Part shown: positions 45,840 through 53,943 of the stretch, in pieces
How positions within the stretch are numbered: position 1 is the stretch's first letter
How the letters are laid out: every line of letters starts with the position of its first letter
Assembly: GCF_900101435.1 (NCBI RefSeq)
Contig: NZ_FMZH01000004.1
Location: 188,615-252,614 of the forward strand
Length of the DNA: 64,000 nt
Reading direction: 5' to 3'
Source of the DNA: Pedobacter soli
GTDB lineage: Bacteria > Bacteroidota > Bacteroidia > Sphingobacteriales > Sphingobacteriaceae
Notes under the pieces: model-generated
Seen by the model: only the letters and a program-made list of their open reading frames with translations
Told to the model about the DNA's origin: nothing
Databases searched by the model: none
Program-made: the position numbers and the translations under genes

Positions 45840-45893
45840 TCCTGCTGAGTCTGTCGAAGCACTTATTTTAATGTCCTTCGACAGGCTCAGGAT
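45840..45893. repeat. Imperfect inverted repeat (REP-like)
   Basis: ctgtcgaag (45851-45859) pairs perfectly with cttcgacag (45876-45884), and weaker pairing extends outward through cctgctgagt and gctcagga. The sequence resembles dispersed repeats seen in many bacterial genomes. It sits between topA and the hypothetical gene and could act as a terminator of topA. Confidence 0.7.
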
Positions 45894-45933
45894 GACAATT
45901 CTATTTTGTGAACCATTTATGCGATGGCGTGAT

Positions 45934-48495
45934 TTATTTCTTCTTCGCTACAGCTTTTTTAGCTGGTGCTTTTTTCTTTGCCGGCGCTTTCTTTTTTGTT
46001 TCGAAAGCGTTCGGAACCTGCTCTACAATCATCTTTTTAACCACTTCCAGGTCAATATCAGCCAGTTCTTCGGCCGTATATTTCTGTTTGGTGGCTTCGT
46101 TGTTTCTCAGTTTCAGCATCAGTTTGCCAAAACGGATAAATGGTCCCCAACGGCCGTTTTCGATCGAAATTTTCTCGGCATCCCAGGTTTTAATGTACCT
46201 GTTGGCTTCTTTTTCAACTTTTTTGCCAATTAAGGTTTCAATATCGGCCTGTGTAAGGTTATCGAAATCGTAACCTTTAGCCGGGATATTGATAAACAAG
46301 TCGTTCCATTTAATAAACGGACCAAAACGCCCTTTTCCTTTGGTAACGCCCAGGCCTTCGTAATAAGCAATAGGCGCATCGTCGTCCATTTTCTGGCGAA
46401 TAATTTCAACAGCTCTTTCGTAGGTTACCGACAGCGGTTCTTCATTTTTAGGCAATGAAATAAAACTCTCGCCCCATTTTACATAGGGCCCGAAGCGGCC
46501 AACACCAATTACTACTTCTTTACCTTCAAAATCGGGTAGCTGGAAAGGTAGTTTAAATAATTCTAATGCATCGTCAAGCGAAATGGTAGCAACCGATTGG
46601 TTACGCATTAAGCTGGCATAGCGGGGCTTTTCTTCTTCATCAAGCTCGCCAATTTGCACCAGCGGACCAAATTTACCCACTTTGGTGTAAACGTTTTTAC
46701 CTGTAGCCGGATCAAGTCCCAGCAAGCGTTCGCCAGTAGCACGTTCGGCAGTTTCTAAAGTAGTTTCTACTTCGGTATGGAAAGGATTATAGAAAGAATG
46801 GAGCATTTTAGTCCACTCTTGCAAACCTTGTGCAATCTCATCAAATTCTTTTTCTACTTTGGCGGTAAAGTTAAAATCGACGATTCCTTTAAAATGTTCA
46901 ACCAGGAAATCATTAACTACCTCACCAATATCGGTAGGGAAGAGTTTCGATTTTTCGGCTCCCGTTATTTCTGATTTGGTTTCTTTTTTAACCTTGCCAT
47001 CGGCCAAAGTAATGGCTGTAAATTTACGCTGCTTGCCTTCGCGGTCTTCTTTTACTACATAACCACGGTTTTGTACGGTAGAAATGGTTGGTGCGTAGGT
47101 AGACGGACGGCCAATGCCCAGTTCTTCTAATTTTTTAACCAAACTGGCCTCCGTGTAGCGTGCCGGCGGACGAGAATAACGCTCAGTTGCCTGCATTTCT
47201 TTTAAAAATAATTCCTGCCCCTTAGCTAAAGGAGGTAAGATTGAGCCGCCTTCTTTTTCATCGCCTTCTTCATCGTCGGTTGACTCGAGATAAACTTTTA
47301 AGAAACCATCAAATTTCAGCACCTCACCTTCAGCCACTAAATGCTCTTTGCGGGTTGAAGCGGTAATTTGGGCTGTGGTTTTCTCGAATAAGGCTTCGCT
47401 CATTTGAGAGGCAATTGAACGTTTCCAGATTAGATCGTACAAACGTTTTTCTGAAATATCGCCATCAACCGTATGTCTGTCGAAATAAGTTGGGCGGATG
47501 GCTTCGTGAGCCTCTTGTGCACCTGCCGATTTGGTTTTATAAACCCTTGGCTGGTGATATCTTTCGCCGTAGGCCGATTTGATTTCGGCTGCTGCAGCAT
47601 TTATAGCGGTTTCTGATAAGTTTACCGAGTCAGTTCTCATGTAGGTAATCTTACCCGCCTCGTATAATCGTTGGGCAACCTGCATGGTTCTGGCAACCGA
47701 AAAACCTAATTTACGGGAAGCTTCCTGTTGCAGGGTTGAAGTGGTAAAAGGTGCAGCCGGATTACGTTTTGCCGGTTTGGTTTCTAAACTGCTGATGCTG
47801 AAATTGGCATTGGCACAATCCTGAAGGTATTTCTCCGCATCGGCTTCGCTTTCGAAACGCTGTGGCAATTCGGCTTTAACCAGTTCGCGGCCTTTGCCGG
47901 TAGTAAACTGGGCTGTTATTTTGTATGCTGCTGAAGCATTAAAGTTTAAAACTTCTCTTTCTCTATCTACAATTAAACGTACGGCAACAGATTGCACACG
48001 GCCTGCAGATAAAGATGGTTTTACCTTTTTCCATAATACCGGCGAAAGCTCAAAACCTACCAGGCGATCTAAAACGCGGCGGGCTTGTTGTGCATTTACC
48101 AGGTTATAATCGATGCCCCGTGGACTATCGATGGCTTTTAAAATGGCAGGTTTGGTAATTTCATGAAAAACGATCCGTTTGGTTTTTTCTACTTTAAGGC
48201 CTAATGTTTCGAATAAGTGCCACGAAATGGCTTCTCCCTCGCGGTCCTCATCGGATGCTAACCATACCATTTCGGCATCTTTGGCAAGCTTTTTCAATTC
48301 TGCGACCACATTCTTCTTATCGGCGGGCACCTCGTAGGTTTGGGCAAAATTATTTTTAATATCAATTGCCATATCACCCTTCACTAAATCACGGATATGG
48401 CCATAGCTAGACTTCACCAGGAAATCTTTGCCTAAATAGCCTTCAATAGTTTTAGCTTTTGCGGGTGACTCGACGATTAGTAAGTTTTTTGCCAT
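45934..48495 (-). CDS. topA: DNA topoisomerase I
   Basis: 853 residues from the ATG at 48495 (M-A-K-N-L-L-I-V-E-S-P-A-K-A-K-T-I-E-G-Y), preferred over a frame extension of 12 codons. The Toprim domain carries the catalytic Glu in V-E-S-P and the D-E-D-R-E-G-E acidic triad (about 60-66). The active-site tyrosine is Tyr285 in I-T-Y-M-R-T-D-S. Relaxation of negative supercoils is its role. The C-terminus has no zinc fingers; instead four copies of a G-R-F-G-P-F-V/I-K-W-type repeat lead to a lysine/alanine tail (A-P-A-K-K-K-A-P-A-K-K). This layout is typical for Bacteroidota and plant-type TopA. Confidence 0.97.
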   Translation of the reverse strand: MAKNLLIVESPAKAKTIEGYLGKDFLVKSSYGHIRDLVKGDMAIDIKNNFAQTYEVPADKKNVVAELKKLAKDAEMVWLASDEDREGEAISWHLFETLGLKVEKTKRIVFHEITKPAILKAIDSPRGIDYNLVNAQQARRVLDRLVGFELSPVLWKKVKPSLSAGRVQSVAVRLIVDREREVLNFNASAAYKITAQFTTGKGRELVKAELPQRFESEADAEKYLQDCANANFSISSLETKPAKRNPAAPFTTSTLQQEASRKLGFSVARTMQVAQRLYEAGKITYMRTDSVNLSETAINAAAAEIKSAYGERYHQPRVYKTKSAGAQEAHEAIRPTYFDRHTVDGDISEKRLYDLIWKRSIASQMSEALFEKTTAQITASTRKEHLVAEGEVLKFDGFLKVYLESTDDEEGDEKEGGSILPPLAKGQELFLKEMQATERYSRPPARYTEASLVKKLEELGIGRPSTYAPTISTVQNRGYVVKEDREGKQRKFTAITLADGKVKKETKSEITGAEKSKLFPTDIGEVVNDFLVEHFKGIVDFNFTAKVEKEFDEIAQGLQEWTKMLHSFYNPFHTEVETTLETAERATGERLLGLDPATGKNVYTKVGKFGPLVQIGELDEEEKPRYASLMRNQSVATISLDDALELFKLPFQLPDFEGKEVVIGVGRFGPYVKWGESFISLPKNEEPLSVTYERAVEIIRQKMDDDAPIAYYEGLGVTKGKGRFGPFIKWNDLFINIPAKGYDFDNLTQADIETLIGKKVEKEANRYIKTWDAEKISIENGRWGPFIRFGKLMLKLRNNEATKQKYTAEELADIDLEVVKKMIVEQVPNAFETKKKAPAKKKAPAKKAVAKKK

Positions 48496-48887
48496 GTAAT
48501 ACGTTTTTGTGCAAATAAAGCTATAATTCAAGCATAAATCAAAACCTGATTAAAATTTAATACAAATTTTTTGCTGATTTTTTTAGTGATCGTTATCATT
48601 TTTTTGAAAAAAGGGCTAGAAATGAGTGGTTTTAATGCGTTTTTTATATCCTGGCTGAAGGATTTGAATTGCTTATGGCTTACTTACTAAGAGCGGCTCC
48701 TGGCTGGTGCGCCGGTAAGCAAGCTGAGATTTTACATTTTAGCTTTGTTTATTACTGGTTTTCATTTTCAAAAAAACATACTTATTATAAAACAAGCTGC
48801 CTTTTTACCCATCCATCTTACATTTTACACGAAGCATACCCTGACGAAAACTATTTGTACTTATATTCGTATATAAAATAAAAAACG
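48496..48887. other. Intergenic stretch between topA and the peroxidase gene
   Basis: 392 bases separating two divergent genes. It must hold both promoters. A TATATTCG box, one mismatch from the Bacteroidota -7 consensus, lies at 48862-48869, 19 bases before the peroxidase ATG; no convincing -33 element could be assigned. A 70-codon frame here has no family features. Confidence 0.5.
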
Positions 48888-49403
48888 ATGATAAGCACAA
48901 TTTTAATTCTACTTAACTTTTTGGTGCCAAACCCGCCAAAAAATGTTTACGATTTCAGTTTTAAGACCATTGATGGTAAAGAAATTAAACTATCAAAGTT
49001 TAAAGGCAAGAAAATCATGATCGTAAATACGGCCTCTAAGTGCGGATTTACCCCACAGTACGAAGACCTGGAGAAACTACAGAAGCAATACGGTAAAAAA
49101 GTGGTACTCATTGGTTTTCCGGCTGGTAATTTTGGCGGTCAGGAATTTTCGACCAATGCCGAAATTAAAGAATTCTGCACAGGCAAGTACAATGTTTCGT
49201 TTTTACTGGCTGAGAAAAGCAGTGTAAAAGGAGATGACATTAGCCCATTGTTCAAATACCTGACTTCGCAAACCAATACCGAGGAGCAAGGCGATATTAA
49301 ATGGAATTTTGAAAAATTCCTGATTAACGAAAAAGGGGAGTTGGTGCACCGTTTCCGTTCTAAAGTTAAGCCAACTGATGAATTGATTACAAAGAACCTA
49401 TAG
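48888..49403 (+). CDS. Glutathione peroxidase-family thiol peroxidase
   Basis: 171 residues. The peroxidatic cysteine is Cys52 in N-T-A-S-K-C-G-F-T. The supporting residues are Gln in G-G-Q-E and Trp/Asn in K-W-N-F-E-K-F. A second cysteine at about 97 (E-F-C-T-G) is in the place of the resolving cysteine of thioredoxin-dependent members, so it probably uses thioredoxin rather than glutathione. The usual F-P-C-N-Q-F block is changed to F-P-A-G-N-F, losing a cysteine that is not essential. A short hydrophobic N-terminus (about 15 residues) could be a weak signal peptide. It removes organic and hydrogen peroxides. It stands alone. Confidence 0.92.
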   Translation: MISTILILLNFLVPNPPKNVYDFSFKTIDGKEIKLSKFKGKKIMIVNTASKCGFTPQYEDLEKLQKQYGKKVVLIGFPAGNFGGQEFSTNAEIKEFCTGKYNVSFLLAEKSSVKGDDISPLFKYLTSQTNTEEQGDIKWNFEKFLINEKGELVHRFRSKVKPTDELITKNL

Positions 49404-49412
49404 AAGGGATTT

Positions 49413-49460
49413 GAGGCTTGAGATGTGAGACTTGAGATATGAGACTTGAGATGTGAGATG
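49413..49460. repeat. 14-bp tandem repeat, about 3.4 copies
   Basis: Units start at 49413, 49427 and 49441 with the pattern gaggcttgagatgt / gagacttgagatat / gagacttgagatgt and a partial gagatg at 49455. The repeat lies just after the peroxidase stop. It is not coding and its role is unknown. Confidence 0.85.
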
Positions 49461-49488
49461 GGTAGTCTTTGCTCATGTTAAGCTTTTA

Positions 49489-49540
49489 GAAAAGGTAAAA
49501 TGAAATTTGGGTATTGTTCCATCTTCCATTTTACCTTTTC
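49489..49540. terminator. Bidirectional terminator-like inverted repeat
   Basis: gaaaaggtaaaatg (49489-49502) and cattttaccttttc (49527-49540) are perfect 14-bp reverse complements. It lies between the convergent peroxidase and aquaporin genes, so it can end transcription from both. The arms are AT-rich, with a T-rich run after the right arm. Confidence 0.72.
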
Positions 49541-49549
49541 CTTTTTATG

Positions 49550-50257
49550 CTAGTTACGTTCGAGAACGGTTTTCCAAACAATGCCGCTCAAAACTGCCCC
49601 CACAATTGGTGCTACAATAAATAACCAAACCTGGCTTAGGGCTTGTCCGCCAACCAAAACTGCGGGACCAATACTACGTGCCGGATTTACCGATACGCCA
49701 GTTACAGGTATACCTACAATGTGAATGAGCACTAAACTTAAGCCAATGGCTAAGCCGGCAAAGCCCCCGTTGATATTTTTGGTAGAGGTTGAACCAAAAA
49801 TTACCAATAAGAAAATAAAGGTAAGAACAACTTCGGCAATTAAACCCGCCTGTAAATTATAGTGCTGAGGCGAAAAGGCTTCGTAACCATTTTGACCAAG
49901 ACCATTGGCGGCTAGCGAATACTCGGGTTTGCCGGAGGCGATTAACATGAGGATAGCGGCACCTGCAATGCCGCCTAAAATTTGTGCCACAATGTAATAG
50001 ACTGCTTCTGAAGCATTCATGCGGCCGGTTACCACCATGCCAATAGATATGGCCGGATTAATATGACAACCGGATATATGCCCGATAGCATAGGCCATAG
50101 CCACTACCGAAAGACCAAAGGCAAACGAAATGCCCAATAAGCCTACGCCTGCTGTACCGTTGGCACCTGCTATTACAGCGCTGCCACAACCCATTAAAAC
50201 CAATACTAATGTGCCCAGAAACTCGGCACTGAATTTTGAGAATTTGCTTGTCTCCAT
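49550..50257 (-). CDS. aqpZ: Aquaporin Z
   Basis: 235 residues with six membrane helices and two half-helices. Both N-P-A boxes are intact: H-I-N-P-A-I-S-I-G and S-V-N-P-A-R-S-I-G-P-A. The arginine of the selectivity filter follows the second box and H-I-S-G-C-H precedes the first, as in AqpZ, so water conduction is likely. The N-terminal E-F-L-G-T-L-V-L-V-L-M-G-C-G-S-A-V matches the family. It is transcribed alone, with a promoter region upstream at 50258-50330. Confidence 0.95.
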   Translation of the reverse strand: METSKFSKFSAEFLGTLVLVLMGCGSAVIAGANGTAGVGLLGISFAFGLSVVAMAYAIGHISGCHINPAISIGMVVTGRMNASEAVYYIVAQILGGIAGAAILMLIASGKPEYSLAANGLGQNGYEAFSPQHYNLQAGLIAEVVLTFIFLLVIFGSTSTKNINGGFAGLAIGLSLVLIHIVGIPVTGVSVNPARSIGPAVLVGGQALSQVWLFIVAPIVGAVLSGIVWKTVLERN

Positions 50258-50294
50258 ATAATTATTATTTAAGGTTTACACATTATATTGGGGA

Positions 50295-50308
50295 CGAATA
50301 TGTATTCG
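50295..50308 (-). promoter_or_regulatory. Inverted repeat in the aqpZ upstream region
   Basis: cgaata and tattcg flank a 2-base centre (cgaatatgtattcg), 38 bases upstream of the aqpZ start. On the minus strand a TATATTCG box just upstream overlaps it, which is one mismatch from the Bacteroidota -7 consensus. It may be an operator or part of the promoter; weakly supported. Confidence 0.4.
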
Positions 50309-50383
50309 AATATAGAAAAAAATAAACAAAACGGGAATAAAATTTTGTGAAGGAAATTTTGCGCCTTTATAAGGTTATAAGCA

Positions 50384-50413
50384 AAAAAGAAGGGGCATAA
50401 ATCCTTATGCCCC
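50384..50413 (-). terminator. Rho-independent terminator on the minus strand
   Basis: GGGGCATAA and TTATGCCCC (50405-50413 and 50392-50400) form a 9-bp perfect stem with a 4-base loop. Read on the minus strand it is followed by TTCTTTTTT. It lies 190 bases downstream of the metallo-hydrolase stop (50604). The distance leaves room for an unannotated short transcript between 50414 and 50603; no gene is seen there. The stretch 50258-50603 otherwise holds only the aqpZ promoter region. Confidence 0.8.
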
Positions 50414-50603
50414 CTCAATAAACCAAACAAACTATTTATGAAGTATAGATATAACTCCAATACAGCCAAAATGTTTTGTGGTAAAAATGGATTGAGCTAT
50501 AGATTGTTTTTGTTATACCTGTTTTTAAAGTGTATTTGGTTGTAATACAGTATTATAGTGTTTGAAATTCAAAAAAGCTGTTGTTTTTTGTGACTTTAAA
50601 ATG

Positions 50604-51440
50604 TTAAAACAAATTTAACTGGTCGGGTTGGTAAAGTTCCGGACGAAAAACATAGTCCTGTGTGGTATTTTGATCGGCGCTAATATAATACAGATCGGTT
50701 TCTTCGTATCTCGAAGCTACTTTAACCAAAGTATCGCCGGCAACATTTTTAAAAAGTGTTTCTACGAGTTCAGGATCGTTATTGTCTTTAGACAGGTGGC
50801 TCAACAACAAATGGCTCATGTAGGCCGGTTTATGGTTGGTAAAGAGCTCAAGCGCCTGGGCATTGCTTAAGTGGCCATGACCGCCCATAATTCTTTGTTT
50901 TAAGAAATAAGGGTATCTGCCATTTTGAAGCATTTGGGTGTCGTAATTGGCCTCCAGGAATGCGGCATGGCAATCTTTGAAATGGCTTATGAGTCGATCG
51001 CAAACAGCACCTATATCAGTAAAAACACCAACTTTAACTGTGTTACATTCTATAGTGAAGCTATAAGGATCTGCTGCATCGTGGAATTTAGAAAAGGCTG
51101 CGATTTTTAAATCACCTATCTGGATGGTTTGCAGGTGGCTTAAAGAAAAGGTATTGGCGGCATCGAGTAAAAGGCGGCTACTTTTTAAGGTCGGTGTACT
51201 AATGTATACCGGAAGTTTATATTTTTTTGCAAAAACAGTGAGGCCCTTAATGTGGTCGCTGTGCTCATGCGAAATAAAAATGGCTTTGACTTTGTTTATG
51301 GATAAGCCCAGGCGTGCCATCCGTCTTTCAACTTCCTTACAGGTTAGGCCCACATCAACCAAAACAGCTTCATTATCGTTACCAACATAGTAACAATTGC
51401 CGTTGCTGCCCGAGTTTATGGAAGTAAAATATAGTGCCAT
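50604..51440 (-). CDS. Metallo-beta-lactamase-fold hydrolase, WalJ/YycJ-like
   Basis: 278 residues. Metal-binding motif H-E-H-S-D-H at about 57-62 with the later Asp in F-T-D-I-G and N-Y-D-T-Q-M-L, and His in S-H-L-L-L-S-H-L-S. The opening S-I-N-S-G-S-N-G-N-C-Y-Y and N-P motifs match the YycJ/WalJ/VicX family of cytoplasmic MBL proteins, which have 5'-3' exonuclease activity in some bacteria. It is a single gene, divergent from nothing close; the MarR gene follows upstream on the same strand, 46 bp away. Confidence 0.88.
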   Translation of the reverse strand: MALYFTSINSGSNGNCYYVGNDNEAVLVDVGLTCKEVERRMARLGLSINKVKAIFISHEHSDHIKGLTVFAKKYKLPVYISTPTLKSSRLLLDAANTFSLSHLQTIQIGDLKIAAFSKFHDAADPYSFTIECNTVKVGVFTDIGAVCDRLISHFKDCHAAFLEANYDTQMLQNGRYPYFLKQRIMGGHGHLSNAQALELFTNHKPAYMSHLLLSHLSKDNNDPELVETLFKNVAGDTLVKVASRYEETDLYYISADQNTTQDYVFRPELYQPDQLNLF

Positions 51441-51486
51441 ATAAGGGGTGCAAGATACGGCTTATTTGCCGAAGGAAAAAAGAAAA

Positions 51487-51930
51487 CTATACACGGCTGC
51501 CGTTGTGCTCTACCAGGCGCGAGAGGAGTGGCAGGAAGGCCTGGATGAGGTTAATTTCTTCAGAAGAGAAAATTTTTTCCATGGTTTGAACGAGCCACTC
51601 TTCTTTTATTTTGCGGGTGGCAATGATGTGTTTTTCGCCCAATTTGGTCAGGCCAATAAATACTTTGCGTTTATCGTCTTCGCTGGGAAAACGTTCTACG
51701 CATTTGGCATCGTGCAAACGGTTAATGATTTGTGAAATGGCCTGTTTAGATACCCTTTCCATATCAGCCAGCTCGGTAGATAACATTTTGCCATGTTGCT
51801 CTAATAACGACATGGTAAGCAATTCGGCGTTGCTAAACTCAGAGCTTACGTTTTGTTTGCGTAGCTGCCGGGTTAAACGGGTAACCGTACTTCTTAATCG
51901 GGCTGCAATATCCTGGGTTTGCGTTGGCAT
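51487..51930 (-). CDS. MarR-family transcriptional regulator
   Basis: 147 residues. The winged helix has L-T-M-S-L-L-E-Q-H-G-K-M-L-S-T-E-L-A, then V-S-K-Q-A-I-S-Q-I-I-N-R-L (recognition helix) and the wing F-P-S-E-D-D-K-R-K-V-F-I-G-L-T, the signature R of the wing being K-R-K. It is divergent from the MFS transporter at 52101 and both promoters carry the same palindrome, so it most likely represses both genes and releases in response to a substrate of the transporter. Length is standard. Confidence 0.92.
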   Translation of the reverse strand: MPTQTQDIAARLRSTVTRLTRQLRKQNVSSEFSNAELLTMSLLEQHGKMLSTELADMERVSKQAISQIINRLHDAKCVERFPSEDDKRKVFIGLTKLGEKHIIATRKIKEEWLVQTMEKIFSSEEINLIQAFLPLLSRLVEHNGSRV

Positions 51931-51937
51931 AGTAATG

Positions 51938-51959
51938 GTAAATAAACTTTACAAATATA
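51938..51959 (-). promoter_or_regulatory. marR promoter -7 box and operator palindrome
   Basis: On the minus strand TATATTTG (51952-51959) fits the Bacteroidota -7 consensus TAnnTTTG. Overlapping its last base is GTAAA-N5-TTTAC (51938-51952), a palindrome placed right at the likely transcription start, 8 bases upstream of the marR start. The same element occurs in the MFS promoter. Confidence 0.75.
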
Positions 51960-52068
51960 AGCTTTAAATTTTATAGGTAAATACTGTTTTTTTGAAAATA
52001 CCTGTTATTTATGAATTTGATATGATAAAACAAGATGATTTTGATTTTATAGTTCTGTTTAAAAATTC

Positions 52069-52090
52069 TATTTTTGTAAAGTTACTTTAC
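52069..52090 (+). promoter_or_regulatory. MFS promoter -7 box and operator palindrome
   Basis: TATTTTTG (52069-52076) fits TAnnTTTG. It runs into GTAAA-N5-TTTAC (52076-52090), 10 bases before the MFS ATG. The arrangement is the mirror image of that in front of marR, so a single regulator is likely to control both. Confidence 0.75.
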
Positions 52091-52100
52091 TATTTTAAAC

Positions 52101-53333
52101 ATGAGTATTTTTCGTTCACTAAGGCACTATAATTACAGGTTATTTTTTACAGGACAAGCTATTTCGCTAATTGGTACCTGGATGCAGCGTGTAGCCATTA
52201 GCTGGTTGGTTTACCGCTTAACGGGCTCGGCATTTCTTTTAGGATTAATTACTTTTTTAAGTCTAATCCCATCACTGGTACTGGCGCCCTATGCAGGGAG
52301 CTACGTAGACAGGCATAACAAGTATAAAATCCTGGTCATTACGCAGGTGATTTTAATGCTGCAGGCAGGTGCGCTGGCTTTAATGATCTGGTTTAAAGTG
52401 TATGATATGTTCTGGATTGCGGCACTCTCGCTGGTGCAGGGGCTGATCAATGCTTTTGATGTAACGGCACGTCAATCGTTAATGGTCAATTTAATTGATG
52501 ATAAAGAAGATTTACCAAATGCAATCGCTTTAAACTCATCGATGTTTAATGCGGCCAGGTTAATTGGACCGGCTTTGGCAGGGGTAATTTTAAGTACATT
52601 GGGCGAAGACGTTTGTTTTCTGATCAATTTTGTGAGTTTTATCGCTGTGCTGGCTTGTATGGTAATGATGAAACTTAAATTAACTGAACATAAAAAATCG
52701 ACAGAGAATATTTGGATTGACCTGAAAAAGGGATATGATTATTTAAAGGCATCGCCAGATCTTGCTTCAATGGTTTTAATGATGGCAGCATCGAGCCTTT
52801 TGGTAATTCCTTTTACCACGTTGTTGCCGGTTTTTGCTAAAGATATTTTTAACGGCAATGCCACCACCTTTGGCTGGTTTGAAAGTGCAGCTGGTTTTGG
52901 CGCATTTTTCGGCGCTATTTACATGGCAACTTTAAAGGCAAATCAGAATTTGCAGAAAATAGTGATGATGTCGGGTATTTTACTGGCCCTATCGGTAGTA
53001 GCACTGGCTATTTCGCCATCACTCATCCTGGCTTTAATTTGTACCGGTTTGGCTGCTTTGGGTTTAATGGCGCAAACCTCATCTATAAATACCTATTTGC
53101 AAACCCATGCCGATGATTTAATGCGTGGAAGAACGCTTAGTTATTACATTATGGCCTACCAGGGGGTATTGCCTATCGGGAGTTTGTTAATGGGGTATTT
53201 AGCCCACCTTTTCGGTACACAGGTGGTGGTAGCTTTTGAAGGGATAGCGGGATTACTGATTGTTGTTGCTTTTGCTTACAATGAGAAACACAGGAACCAA
53301 ATGAAAGACCGGTTTTCTTTATTGGGAAGCTAG
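52101..53333 (+). CDS. MFS transporter, MFS_3 (EntS-like) family
   Basis: 410 residues with about twelve membrane helices. The start F-R-S-L-R-H-Y-N-Y-R-L-F-F-T-G-Q-A-I-S-L and G-T-W-M-Q-R-V-A-I-S-W-L-V-Y-R-L-T-G-S are typical of the MFS_3 family, which includes siderophore and macrolide exporters. The motif A-G-S-Y-V-D-R-H-N-K-Y-K between helices 2 and 3 is the family form of the G-x-x-x-D-R-x-x-R-R signature. It probably exports a small molecule. It is divergent from marR, with matching operators, so it may be a drug-inducible pump; the substrate is unknown. Confidence 0.92.
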   Translation: MSIFRSLRHYNYRLFFTGQAISLIGTWMQRVAISWLVYRLTGSAFLLGLITFLSLIPSLVLAPYAGSYVDRHNKYKILVITQVILMLQAGALALMIWFKVYDMFWIAALSLVQGLINAFDVTARQSLMVNLIDDKEDLPNAIALNSSMFNAARLIGPALAGVILSTLGEDVCFLINFVSFIAVLACMVMMKLKLTEHKKSTENIWIDLKKGYDYLKASPDLASMVLMMAASSLLVIPFTTLLPVFAKDIFNGNATTFGWFESAAGFGAFFGAIYMATLKANQNLQKIVMMSGILLALSVVALAISPSLILALICTGLAALGLMAQTSSINTYLQTHADDLMRGRTLSYYIMAYQGVLPIGSLLMGYLAHLFGTQVVVAFEGIAGLLIVVAFAYNEKHRNQMKDRFSLLGS

Positions 53334-53343
53334 GAGGGAGAGA

Positions 53344-53377
53344 TTCGTCATTGCGAGAAGGCTTTTCAGCCGACGAA
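53344..53377. repeat. REP-like inverted repeat
   Basis: ttcgtc (53344-53349) and gacgaa (53372-53377) frame attgcgagaagg...cagcc, and gcaatctt follows. The wording cgtcattgcgag ... gacgaagcaatct is a pattern found as a dispersed repeat in many bacteria. It is 10 bases downstream of the MFS stop. Confidence 0.6.
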
Positions 53378-53428
53378 GCAATCTTACATGGTGTGCTTAA
53401 AAAGACATTTAAGCTGTTGAAGCATTTA

Positions 53429-53936
53429 ACCATTAAGGGATTAAGGACATTAAGTTTTTGTATCACCAATATTTCTTAACTGTCTTAATTTCTTAATGAT
53501 ATTATTAGACGCCCAGTCTTCCGACTCAGGACTTCATACTCCGGACTTTTTTTACCACCTTAGACATTTAAGGGAATTTAAGATTAGGTATGTGAGGAAG
53601 GGATGTAGTTTCTTCGGACCGCTGACTCCAGACTATTTTTTACCATTAAGGTTTTAAGGACATTAAGTTTTTACAGCATACATGTCTTAACTGTCTTAAT
53701 TTCTTAATGATATTATTAGGCACCCTGTCTTCCGACTCCGGACTCTTTTTTACCACCTTAGACACCTAAGGGCATTTAAGATTAGGGTATGTGAAGAAGG
53801 GAGCTAGCTTCTTCGGATTTCGTACCGCTTACTCCAGATTATTTTTTACCATTAAGGTTTTAAGGACATTAAGTTTTAATATGACTAATATTTCTTAACT
53901 GTCTTAATTTCTTAATGATATATTATAGCCTGACTT
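53429..53936. repeat. Array of about 210-bp repeats, 2.4 copies
   Basis: Unit starts (accattaagg) fall at 53429, 53642 and 53848, so the periods are 213 and 206. Shared text includes ttaaggacattaag, cttaactgtcttaatttcttaatgatat, ccttagacat/cctaaggg, and a ttcttcgga block near the end. Each unit opens with an imperfect palindrome: cattaag-ttaagg on one side pairs with cttaatttcttaatg on the other. There is no open reading frame. The array fills the 610-base space between the MFS stop and the end of the LacI gene, and would transcribe as hairpins. Confidence 0.85.
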
Positions 53937-53943
53937 TTTTAAA

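Noticed and set aside
48669..48881. 70-codon frame between topA and the peroxidase
   Set aside because: No signal peptide, no family motif, and it runs over the likely peroxidase promoter.
50269..50469. 66-codon minus-strand frame upstream of aqpZ
   Set aside because: It overlaps the terminator and the aqpZ promoter region, and is hydrophobic by AT bias only.
53429..53936. CRISPR array
   Set aside because: Units are about 210 bp, only 2.4 copies, with no short identical repeats between unique spacers and no cas genes.
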